Part shown: piece by piece, positions 1 through 6,889 of the stretch
Layout: each line of letters opens with the position of its first letter
How positions within the stretch are numbered: position 1 is the first letter of the stretch
NCBI GenBank assembly: GCA_023396795.1
Contig: JAEWUY010000023.1
Coordinates: forward strand, 1-28,370
DNA length: 28,370 nt
Direction of reading: 5' to 3'
Source of the DNA: Bacillota bacterium
GTDB lineage: Bacteria; Bacillota_I; Bacilli_A; RFN20; CAG-826
Made by a program: the position numbers and the translations under genes
The notes under the pieces: generated by a model
What the model was told of the DNA's origin: nothing
The model's database searches: none
The model's input: only the letters and a program-made list of their open reading frames with translations

Positions 1-1
1 G

Positions 2-358
2 ATTAAAAGATCGTTTACGAAAGGGGTTGCCCACGTCCACTCGACGTTTAATAACACAATTGTTACCATCACCGATGAAGCCGGCAACGCCATCGCTTGG
101 AGCAGCGCCGGAGCCCTTGGGTTCAAAGGTGCTAAAAAATCCACACCATTCGCTGCTGGATTAGCAGGCGAAGCCGCTGGTAAGAATGCCTTCGATCAAG
201 GTCTGAGAATCGTTGACGTTAATGTCAAGGGTCCAGGACCAGGCCGCGAATCAGCAATTCGTTCCTTACAAGCCGCTGGTTTGAACATTCAAACAATTAC
301 CGATACGACCCCGATTCCGCATAATGGATGCCGTCCACCAAAGCGTCCGCGCGGTTAG
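2..358 (+). CDS. rpsK: 30S ribosomal protein S11, 5'-truncated by window edge
   Basis: Small-subunit ribosomal protein S11, part of the platform near the mRNA exit side. The reading frame is open from base 2 to a TAG at 356-358; the start lies outside the window. Recognisable S11 signatures are the VHSTFNNTIVTITD segment, WSSAGALGFKGAKKSTPFAA, VKGPGPGRE and the C-terminal TPIPHNGCRPPKR, followed by an unusual short PRG ending. The next gene is rpoA, 18 bp downstream with a clear AAAGGAGA ribosome site, so this is the 3' part of the alpha operon (rpsM-rpsK-rpoA-rplQ order in Firmicutes). Identity is certain; only the N-terminus is missing. Confidence 0.97.
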   Translation: MKRSFTKGVAHVHSTFNNTIVTITDEAGNAIAWSSAGALGFKGAKKSTPFAAGLAGEAAGKNAFDQGLRIVDVNVKGPGPGRESAIRSLQAAGLNIQTITDTTPIPHNGCRPPKRPRG

Positions 359-376
359 TGAAAGGAGATAGTCACT

Positions 377-1351
377 ATGTCAAAATTACCACGTCCCTTT
401 GAAAAAATGACGTTTAAAACCGCTATCGTTGATAGCACCTCGAACTACGGTAAGTTCGTTATCGAACCTCTTGAAAGAGGCTTTGGTCTTACTGTTGGTA
501 ATGCCTTACGTCGCGTTTTACTAAGCGCACTTCCAGGCGCGAGTGTCTTCGCTGTCGAAATTGAAAACGCTCGCCATGAATTCTCAGCCTTACCAGGTCT
601 TGAAGAAGATGTGACGGCGATCATTCTCAATCTTAAAGATTTAGTTTTGAAAATTGACGACGATGACGAAAAACCAAAACGGATTGAAGTCGATATTAAA
701 GGTCCGGCTGTTTTAAAAGCTAGCGACCTTGAACTACCGGTTTATGTATCGGTTATTAATCCTGATTTGGAAATCGCTCATTTAACCGAAGAAGGTCATC
801 TAAAGATGACGATGTATGCTCGTAATGGTCGCGGTTACGTGACAAGCGAAGGCAACAAGAGTAGCCGTTCGCATCAACCGGTTGGCGTGATTGCCACCGA
901 TTCAAACTATTCTCCAGTCACCAAAGCTAGTTATATCGTTGAACCGACTCGTGTCGGTCACGACTCGAGTTTCGATCGTTTAACCCTTGAGGTTTGGACT
1001 AATGGATCGATGTCACCACAAGATGCCGTCGCCTTATCAAGCCGAATCTTAATTGGTCACTTCGAAGAATTCCTAAAACTTCAAGAATTGACACGCGACA
1101 TTAACATTATTAAGGAAGAAGTGGAAAAACCTGTTGATGATGTCGGTGACAAAGCCATTGAAGAACTCGATTTATCCGTCCGTAGCTACAACTGCTTAAA
1201 ACGGGCTGGTATTCAAACCATTCGCGAATTAGTCCAAAGAAGCGAAGAAGAAATGATGAAAGTCCGCAATCTCGGAAAGAAATCGCTTAAAGAAATTAAA
1301 GATAAACTACAAGCGATGGGTCTTAGCTTCCGTGATTATGTTGCGGAATAG
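377..1351 (+). CDS. rpoA: DNA-directed RNA polymerase subunit alpha
   Basis: Alpha subunit of RNA polymerase; its dimer nucleates assembly of beta and beta-prime and its C-terminal domain contacts UP elements and activators. At 324 aa it is close to the usual Firmicutes length (about 314). The N-terminal domain shows the assembly motif around residues 34-50 (ERGFGLTVGNALRRVLLSA). The C-terminal helix-hairpin-helix domain (about 260-320) carries LSVRSYNCLKRAGIQT, including the Arg and Asn corresponding to the DNA-contacting Arg265/Asn268 of E. coli, then RNLGKKSLKEI. ATG 377 is preceded by AAAGGAGA at 8 bp. The TAG stop runs directly into the ribosome site of rplQ, implying coupled translation in the alpha operon. 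Confidence 0.98.
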   Translation: MSKLPRPFEKMTFKTAIVDSTSNYGKFVIEPLERGFGLTVGNALRRVLLSALPGASVFAVEIENARHEFSALPGLEEDVTAIILNLKDLVLKIDDDDEKPKRIEVDIKGPAVLKASDLELPVYVSVINPDLEIAHLTEEGHLKMTMYARNGRGYVTSEGNKSSRSHQPVGVIATDSNYSPVTKASYIVEPTRVGHDSSFDRLTLEVWTNGSMSPQDAVALSSRILIGHFEEFLKLQELTRDINIIKEEVEKPVDDVGDKAIEELDLSVRSYNCLKRAGIQTIRELVQRSEEEMMKVRNLGKKSLKEIKDKLQAMGLSFRDYVAE

Positions 1352-1359
1352 GAGGAACC

Positions 1360-1764
1360 ATGGCAGCACAAGGACGTAAAAACGTACACGGGAAAACCGG
1401 TGTCCGCTTCAAAGCCGCTTATACGGCCAGTAAGCGTAATAATATGCTTCGTAACGTCGTAACCGAACTCGTCATTCACGAAAAGGTTATCGTTACTTCC
1501 GGAGTTGTTAAAGAACTCAAAAAACTCGCTGATCATTTAATTACCCTTGCAAAACGCGGGGATTTACACGCCAGACGGCAAGCCGCCAGCGTGTTACGCA
1601 AAGTGATTATCGATGAAAAAGAAAGCCTTACAGCTCTCGACAAATTGTTTGATAATTTAGGTCCAGCTTTCAAAGCTCGCAATGGTGGCTACACCCGTGC
1701 GCTTAAGGCTGATAACCGCCGTGGCGATAACGCTAAGCGTGTTCTCGTTACCTGGGTTCGTTAA
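1360..1764 (+). CDS. rplQ: 50S ribosomal protein L17
   Basis: Large-subunit ribosomal protein L17. The core matches the family: a basic region ending in NNMLRNVVTELVIHEKV, then LADHLITLAKRGDLHARRQAAS, KLFDNLGPAFKARNGGYTR and RRGDNAKRVLVTWV. At 134 aa it is slightly longer than common bacterial L17 (about 117-127). The extra length is at the N-terminus, which reads MAAQGRKNVHGKTGVRFK instead of the usual MxxRKLGRTSSHR-type start. The ATG is fixed by AGGAGG 4 bp upstream, overlapping the rpoA stop. It is the last gene of the alpha operon and is followed by a terminator. In many Firmicutes ecfA genes or truA follow rplQ; here preT does. Confidence 0.96.
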   Translation: MAAQGRKNVHGKTGVRFKAAYTASKRNNMLRNVVTELVIHEKVIVTSGVVKELKKLADHLITLAKRGDLHARRQAASVLRKVIIDEKESLTALDKLFDNLGPAFKARNGGYTRALKADNRRGDNAKRVLVTWVR

Positions 1765-1779
1765 GCACATAAGAAAAAT

Positions 1780-1807
1780 AACGGTTCGCAAGAGCCGTTT
1801 TCTTTTT
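1780..1807 (+). terminator. Rho-independent terminator after rplQ
   Basis: Stem 1780-1787 pairs with 1792-1799 (8 bp, one G-U) around a GCAA tetraloop, followed by a T-rich tail to 1807. It ends the rpsK-rpoA-rplQ unit. Confidence 0.88.
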
Positions 1808-1835
1808 GCCTTTCTTCTTGAAGGCCTTCTTTTTA
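1808..1835 (+). terminator. Possible second, weaker terminator in tandem
   Basis: GCCTT (1808-1812) can pair with AAGGC (1821-1825) around an 8-nt loop, followed by TTCTTTTT. It lies directly behind the first terminator and would act as a backup. The stem is only 5 bp, so this is tentative. Confidence 0.4.
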
Positions 1836-1849
1836 TTAAAAGGGGGCAA

Positions 1850-1858
1850 TGATACAAT
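1850..1858 (+). promoter_or_regulatory. Candidate extended -10 promoter for preTA
   Basis: TGA followed by TACAAT (1853-1858) forms an extended -10 element lying 26 bp before the preT start. No convincing -35 hexamer stands at 16-18 bp upstream, where a T-rich terminator tail lies. Position after a terminator and before an operon supports the call. Confidence 0.45.
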
Positions 1859-1884
1859 GAACATTAAAGTACAAGGAGTGTTTT

Positions 1885-3114
1885 ATGAATCATAAATATC
1901 TCGAAGAGCTGGAACCTGCCTATACGCCTTTAACGGTTAGCGAGGAAGCCAGTCGTTGTTTGCTATGTCTTGATGCCCCATGTTCGAAAGATTGTCCGGC
2001 CGGCACCGATCCGGGACGCTTTATTCGGGCTGTGCGTTTTCGCAATTTTAAAGGAGCGGCAGAAGTAGTTCGCGAAAATAATGTACTCGGTTCGATATGC
2101 GCAAGAGTATGCCCAACCGAAAGATATTGTCAAAAAGGCTGCGCTCGTTCGGGTATAGATGTCCCGATTGATATAGGAAGAATTCAGCGGTTCATTACAG
2201 ATTATGAAGACGCCAATAAAATGCAAATTCTTAAAAAAGGTAAAGCCAACGGTAAAAAGATTGCTATCGTTGGTAGTGGTCCGGCTTCTTTACAAGCTGC
2301 TGCTTCATTGGCCCGTTTAGGCTACGAAATCGATATTTACGAAAAAGACGAAAAACCGGGTGGATATTTAAGATACGGCATTCCCGAATATCGTCTTCCG
2401 ACAGCAATTGTCGATCGCGAGATTGACTATGTGACAGCTTTAGGAGTTCGTATTCATCTCAATACTCATGTTGGAAAAGATATAACCATTCTGCAACTCA
2501 AAGAAACTAATAATGCGGTAATAATTGCTGTTGGAGCAAGTTATGGCAAGATGCTACCGATGTTTAAAGACAATCCCCATGTTGAAATTGCTGTTGACTT
2601 TTTAAAGCGTGTTAGAGATAACAAAGGTCAAGTTGATTTACCAAATAATGTTTTAGTCATTGGTGGCGGTGATGTGGCGATGGACGTCAACGTTACTTTA
2701 AAAATCCTTGGCGTTAAAAACGTTAGTGATGTTGTTTACGAAGAATTTTCCGAGTTCCGAGCATCAAAGAAAGAACTACGCGACGCCCAAGCAACTGGGG
2801 TTTCGATTATTGATGGCTATGTGCCAACAAAAGTTGAAGGTAAAACCGTTACTTTCAAACATCGCGTTATTCCCGGAGAAGTAAAAATTTCCGCCGACAA
2901 AATTATTTTGGCGGTCGGTCAATATCCTGATGTAACAGGTTTAGAAGGTATTCGTATCGTTAATGGTGAATCAGATATTGAAGGTTATGTGACAAACGAT
3001 CCTCAAGTTTATATCGCTGGAGATATTGCTCATCTTGATAAAACGGTTGTGGCCGCTGTTCGAACGGGAAAAGACGTTGCGGCATTGATCCATAGTCGTA
3101 TAGGAGGTCGCTAA
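1885..3114 (+). CDS. preT: NAD-dependent dihydropyrimidine dehydrogenase, FAD/NAD subunit PreT
   Basis: FAD- and Fe-S-containing subunit that takes electrons from NADH and passes them to PreA for reduction of uracil or thymine to the 5,6-dihydro form. At 409 aa it matches E. coli PreT (about 412). Two N-terminal 4Fe-4S cysteine sets are visible (Cys25, 28, 33, 37 and Cys72, 76, 82, 86), as in the N-terminal domain of mammalian DPD and GltD-type proteins. A dinucleotide fold follows: GSGPA at 130-134, then EKPGGYLRYGIPEYRLP. The second nucleotide site reads VIGGGDVAMD and a C-terminal AGD motif binds FAD. ATG 1885 has AAGGAG 7 bp upstream. It lies 1 bp from preA, which excludes a stand-alone glutamate synthase small subunit. 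No dihydropyrimidinase or ureidopropionase gene is in the window. Confidence 0.92.
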   Translation: MNHKYLEELEPAYTPLTVSEEASRCLLCLDAPCSKDCPAGTDPGRFIRAVRFRNFKGAAEVVRENNVLGSICARVCPTERYCQKGCARSGIDVPIDIGRIQRFITDYEDANKMQILKKGKANGKKIAIVGSGPASLQAAASLARLGYEIDIYEKDEKPGGYLRYGIPEYRLPTAIVDREIDYVTALGVRIHLNTHVGKDITILQLKETNNAVIIAVGASYGKMLPMFKDNPHVEIAVDFLKRVRDNKGQVDLPNNVLVIGGGDVAMDVNVTLKILGVKNVSDVVYEEFSEFRASKKELRDAQATGVSIIDGYVPTKVEGKTVTFKHRVIPGEVKISADKIILAVGQYPDVTGLEGIRIVNGESDIEGYVTNDPQVYIAGDIAHLDKTVVAAVRTGKDVAALIHSRIGGR

Positions 3115-3115
3115 C

Positions 3116-4369
3116 ATGATTAAGAAAGATTTATCGATTAACTTTTTAGGCGTTCGTTTTCCTAATCCTTTTTGCTTATCATCTTCACCTGTTGGCAACT
3201 GCTATGATATGTGTAAAAAAGCCTATGGCGCAGGTTGGGGTGGCGTTGTCTTTAAGACGATGGGTTATTATAATTTCGTCGTTGACGAAGTCTCGCCCCG
3301 GTTTGATAAGCTAAATAAAGAAAACACACCATTTGTTGGCTTTAAAAATATGGAGCAAATTGCTGAACATCCACTTGAGGAAAATTTAGCGGATATTAAA
3401 CGTTTAAAAAAAGAATTCCCATATCAAGTTTTGATTGCTTCGATTATGGGTTCAAACGAAAAAGAATGGGAAGAACTTGCACGTCTTGCTGAGGAAGCCG
3501 GGGCCGATATGTTGGAAATGAATTTATCGTGCCCGCAGATGACCTCACACTTCATGGGAAGCGATGTTGGTACGAATCCTGATTTATGTCGCCGTTATGC
3601 TCAAGCAGTTAAAAGGGGAAGTAGACTTCCGGTCTTAGCGAAAATGACACCAAATATTACTGATATGATTCCGGTTGCTATCGCTTGTTTAGAAGGTGGG
3701 GCTGATGGAATTGCTGCTATTAATACTCTCAAATCAGTATGCAATCTTGACCTCGATCTCAAAGTTGGTTTACCAATTATTAACGGTAAGTCCGCAATTT
3801 CTGGTTATTCTGGAAAAGCCGTTAAGCCGATTGCTTTGCGTTTTATTCAGCAAATGCGTGCTGATGAACGATTAAAAGATGTTGCCATATCAGGGATGGG
3901 CGGAATTGAAACGTGGCAAGACGCTGCGGAATTTATATTACTTGGAGCCTCGACTTTACAAGTCACGACAGCCATTATGCAATATGGTTATCGCATCATT
4001 GATGATTTACGCAATGGGTTGATGCATTACATGGATGAGCAAGGAGTCAATAGTTTAAGTGAATTAGTTGGTCTAGCTAATCACAATCTTATTCCAGCTG
4101 AAGAGTTAGATCGTGACTACAAGATTTTCCCGGAAATTAATGTTGATGAATGCATTAACTGTGGCCGTTGTTATATCTCATGTTATGACGGGGCACATCA
4201 AGCCATCGATTGGGATGAAAAAACAAGATTACCCTCAGTCAATAAAGACAAATGCGTTGGTTGCTTACTCTGTTATCACGTTTGTCCTGTTGGAGCGATT
4301 AAGATGGGCGAAATTGTTTTTAAACCCGGACGGCAGGGAAAACGAAAAGTCGAAGATATTATTCATTAA
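3116..4369 (+). CDS. preA: NAD-dependent dihydropyrimidine dehydrogenase, catalytic subunit PreA
   Basis: FMN-binding TIM-barrel subunit that reduces (or oxidises, depending on redox state) uracil/thymine at the 5,6 bond. At 417 aa it matches E. coli PreA (about 411) in length and order. Visible motifs: FPNPFCLSSSPVGN at the start of the barrel, the NLSCPQMTSHFMGSDVG active-site segment, LAKMTPNITD, ADGIAAINT, GYSGKAVKPIALR, and GMGGIETWQDAAEFILLGA for phosphate binding. A C-terminal ferredoxin domain has two 4Fe-4S sets (Cys346, 349, 352, 356 and Cys380, 383, 386, 390). The start is fixed by GGAGG inside the 3' end of preT; the two genes are surely cotranscribed. Related family: dihydroorotate dehydrogenase B, but the C-terminal ferredoxin and the preT partner favour PreA. 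Confidence 0.94.
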   Translation: MIKKDLSINFLGVRFPNPFCLSSSPVGNCYDMCKKAYGAGWGGVVFKTMGYYNFVVDEVSPRFDKLNKENTPFVGFKNMEQIAEHPLEENLADIKRLKKEFPYQVLIASIMGSNEKEWEELARLAEEAGADMLEMNLSCPQMTSHFMGSDVGTNPDLCRRYAQAVKRGSRLPVLAKMTPNITDMIPVAIACLEGGADGIAAINTLKSVCNLDLDLKVGLPIINGKSAISGYSGKAVKPIALRFIQQMRADERLKDVAISGMGGIETWQDAAEFILLGASTLQVTTAIMQYGYRIIDDLRNGLMHYMDEQGVNSLSELVGLANHNLIPAEELDRDYKIFPEINVDECINCGRCYISCYDGAHQAIDWDEKTRLPSVNKDKCVGCLLCYHVCPVGAIKMGEIVFKPGRQGKRKVEDIIH

Positions 4370-4375
4370 TAGTTT

Positions 4376-4402
4376 AAGGAGTGGCGACACTCCTTTTATT
4401 AT
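4376..4402 (+). terminator. Rho-independent terminator after preA
   Basis: A perfect 8-bp stem (4376-4383 with 4388-4395) closes a GCGA loop and is followed by a T/A-rich tail. It separates preTA from the hydrogenase operon. Confidence 0.88.
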
Positions 4403-4444
4403 ATAAATGTAAGCCCATACAAAGTCAACAACGCCAAGTTTATA

Positions 4445-4473
4445 TTGAAAAATATAAGATACTTTCCTATTAT
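4445..4473 (+). promoter_or_regulatory. Promoter of the hydrogenase operon
   Basis: TTGAAA (4445-4450), a 17-bp spacer, then TATTAT (4468-4473). It stands in the only sizeable gap between the preA terminator and the first hydrogenase gene, giving a leader of roughly 40 nt. Confidence 0.65.
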
Positions 4474-4521
4474 ATTAAAGGTGCGTTTATGCGTCATTTG
4501 TTGACCGATGGAGGATAGATA

Positions 4522-5004
4522 ATGGCAGTTATTCAAGAACACGCCAAGAAAAGGATCAAGGAGATTGTTGCTTCTCATAAAGATGAACCGACCCCCTTGC
4601 TCGTTGTCTTGTCACAAATTCAACAAGAATTTGGCTACATCCCTCTCGAAATTCAGGAAATCGTTTCGCAAGAAATGAATATTCCGGTTGCCGAGATATA
4701 TGGTGTTGTCACTTTTTATTCGTTTTTCTCGTTAAAACCAAAAGGTAAGTACATTATCGGTGTTTGTCTAGGAACTGCTTGTTATGTCAAAGGCAGCCAG
4801 AACATCATTGATAAGTTTTGCGAACTTTTGAAAATCAAACCTGGCGAAACAACTCCTGATGGTCTATTTACTGTCGATGCCTTACGATGCATTGGCGCTT
4901 GTGCGATTGCTCCCGCCGTGACGATTAATGGCGAAGTTTACGCCAATCTAACGGTTGACCGCGTTGAAAAAATTCTTAAAGAATACGAAGGAGAAAACCA
5001 ATAA
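4522..5004 (+). CDS. hndA: NADH-dependent [FeFe] hydrogenase, NuoE-like subunit (HydC/HndA type)
   Basis: Thioredoxin-fold [2Fe-2S] subunit of a multimeric [FeFe] hydrogenase, homologous to complex I subunit NuoE. At 160 aa it has family length. The cluster ligands are visible as Cys82, Cys87 (CLGTAC) and Cys123, Cys127 (CIGAC). The VTFYSFFSLKPKGKY stretch before the first cysteines is typical of the family. A GGAGGA site lies 6 bp before the ATG. The TAA stop shares its last A with the ATG of the next gene, so translation is coupled. It probably shuttles electrons within the HydABC complex in the cytoplasm. Context with the NuoF-like and hydrogenase genes rules out a respiratory complex I. 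Confidence 0.92.
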   Translation: MAVIQEHAKKRIKEIVASHKDEPTPLLVVLSQIQQEFGYIPLEIQEIVSQEMNIPVAEIYGVVTFYSFFSLKPKGKYIIGVCLGTACYVKGSQNIIDKFCELLKIKPGETTPDGLFTVDALRCIGACAIAPAVTINGEVYANLTVDRVEKILKEYEGENQ

Positions 5005-6875
5005 TGAAAATTAATACTCCTCAAGAGCTTGCTAGTAAAATTCGCTCATGCGAAAAGTGTTTAGCTCAAAAATTTAGCGGTGAAACCGGCACAAAAGCTT
5101 TGCTTGTTTGTGGTGGTTTAGGTTGTATTTCTACCGGCGCAGGCGACATTATCAATTTATTAAAATCCAAACTTAAAGAAAAAGGTCTCGAAGATAAAGT
5201 TAGTGTTGATACCGTTGGTTGTTTTGGCTTTTGCTCGCAAGGACCATTTATTCGTGTTTATCCTGGCGAAACTCTTTATCGCATGGTTAAACCAAGCGAT
5301 GTCGATCGCATCATTGAAGAAGATGTTATCAATGGCCGCTTAGTCGAAGATTTAATTTATGTCGATCCAAAAACTAATCTTCCTGCTCGCACTGAAAAAG
5401 ATATCGATTTCTTTAAGAAGCAAATTAAAATTGCTCTTTATGGAAGCGGCATTATTAATCCGGAAAGTCTTGATGAAGCCCTCGGTTATGGTTCATTCCG
5501 CGCTTTTAACAAAGTCATTACGACCATGAAAAGTCAGGAAGTCATTAATGAGGTTTTAGCCTCTGGCTTACGTGGCCGGGGCGGTGGTGGTTTCCCAACT
5601 GGTCGTAAATGGCAATTTGCCTTGGATCAAAAATCCGATGTTAAATACGTTGTTTGTAATGGCGACGAGGGCGACCCCGGTGCTTTTATGGATCGTTCAA
5701 TTCTTGAAGGTAATCCCTTTGCCGTTATTGAGGGAATGATGATTGCTGGCTTCGCTATTCAAGCGACCGCTGGTTATTTCTATGTTCGGGCTGAATATCC
5801 TCTAGCGGTTTCAAGACTTAAAACAGCGATTGCTCTCCTTGAAGAAGTCGGCTTAATTGGCGATAACATTTTAGGAACGGGCTTTAATTTCCACGTTTAT
5901 GTCCGTTTAGGCGCTGGTGCGTTCGTTTGTGGTGAAGAAACAGCATTGCTCAACTCCATTGAAGGCCAACGCGGTCAGCCGCGTCCACGCCCACCCTTTC
6001 CGGCCGTTAAAGGCTTGTGGCAAAAGCCAACGATTGTCAACAATGTTGAAACATTAGCAATCGTTCCTTATATCATTCGTAATGGGGCCGAAGATTTTGC
6101 GAAACTTGGTACCGAAAAATCAAAGGGCACAAAAGTTTTTGCTCTTGGTGGCAAGGTAAACAATGTTGGTTTAGTTGAAGTACCAATGGGAACGACGCTT
6201 CGCGAACTCATTTATGATATTGGCGGTGGAATTCCTAATGGTAAGAAATTTAAAGCCATTCAAACGGGTGGTCCTTCTGGCGGTTGTTTGACAGAAAAGG
6301 ACTTAGACGCCCCGATTGATTATGATACGTTAATTGCTCGTGGCTCAATGATGGGCTCTGGTGGAGCAATTGTTATGGACGAAGACAACTGCATGGTCGA
6401 TGTTGCTAAATTCTATATGGAATTTATTTGTGATGAATCATGCGGTAAGTGTACGCCTTGCCGAATTGGTACCAAGCGTATGCTTGAGTACTTAGAAAAA
6501 ATTACCGAGGGTCGAGCTTCACTTGAAGATCTCGATGACTTGACTGAATTGGCGTATGCCGTTAAGGAAAATTCATTATGTGGTTTAGGCCAAACAGCCG
6601 CTAACCCTGTCTTATCAACAATGGCTAATTTTCATGACGAATATCTTGCTCACGTTGTCGATAAGAAATGTCCGGCTCATGTTTGTAAGAAATTAATGGA
6701 ATATTATATTATTCCTGATAAGTGTAAAAAATGTGGCAAATGTGCTCGCGTTTGCCCGGTTAGCTGTATTAGTGGCGTTTTAGGTAAAACCCCCTTCCTC
6801 ATTGATCCGTTAAAGTGTATCAAATGTGGAATGTGTTATTCCGTCTGTCCGTTTGATTCTATCATTAAGCGCTAG
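5004..6875 (+). CDS. hndC: NADH-dependent [FeFe] hydrogenase, NuoF-like flavin subunit (HydB/HndC type)
   Basis: FMN- and NAD(H)-binding subunit, the place where electrons from NADH would be split or merged with ferredoxin electrons. At 623 aa it matches Thermotoga HydB-type proteins. Domain order: an N-terminal thioredoxin-like [2Fe-2S] domain (Cys36, 41, 73, 77), equivalent to a fused HndB; the NuoF core with GLRGRGGGGFPTG (from residue 188) and CNGDEGDPGAF (from 218) for FMN/NADH; the SLBB segment; the NuoF 4Fe-4S site (Cys480, 483, 486, 526); and a C-terminal ferredoxin domain with two 4Fe-4S sets (574, 577, 580, 584; 605, 608, 611, 615). The C-terminal ferredoxin domain separates it from plain respiratory NuoF. 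It overlaps the previous gene by one base and lies 14 bp before the hydrogenase gene. Confidence 0.93.
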   Translation: MKINTPQELASKIRSCEKCLAQKFSGETGTKALLVCGGLGCISTGAGDIINLLKSKLKEKGLEDKVSVDTVGCFGFCSQGPFIRVYPGETLYRMVKPSDVDRIIEEDVINGRLVEDLIYVDPKTNLPARTEKDIDFFKKQIKIALYGSGIINPESLDEALGYGSFRAFNKVITTMKSQEVINEVLASGLRGRGGGGFPTGRKWQFALDQKSDVKYVVCNGDEGDPGAFMDRSILEGNPFAVIEGMMIAGFAIQATAGYFYVRAEYPLAVSRLKTAIALLEEVGLIGDNILGTGFNFHVYVRLGAGAFVCGEETALLNSIEGQRGQPRPRPPFPAVKGLWQKPTIVNNVETLAIVPYIIRNGAEDFAKLGTEKSKGTKVFALGGKVNNVGLVEVPMGTTLRELIYDIGGGIPNGKKFKAIQTGGPSGGCLTEKDLDAPIDYDTLIARGSMMGSGGAIVMDEDNCMVDVAKFYMEFICDESCGKCTPCRIGTKRMLEYLEKITEGRASLEDLDDLTELAYAVKENSLCGLGQTAANPVLSTMANFHDEYLAHVVDKKCPAHVCKKLMEYYIIPDKCKKCGKCARVCPVSCISGVLGKTPFLIDPLKCIKCGMCYSVCPFDSIIKR

Positions 6876-6889
6876 AAGGAGAAGAAATA

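Noticed and set aside
4113..4406. Overlapping plus-strand frame at the preA end
   Set aside because: Covers the PreA ferredoxin domain in another frame and runs through the terminator; not a gene.
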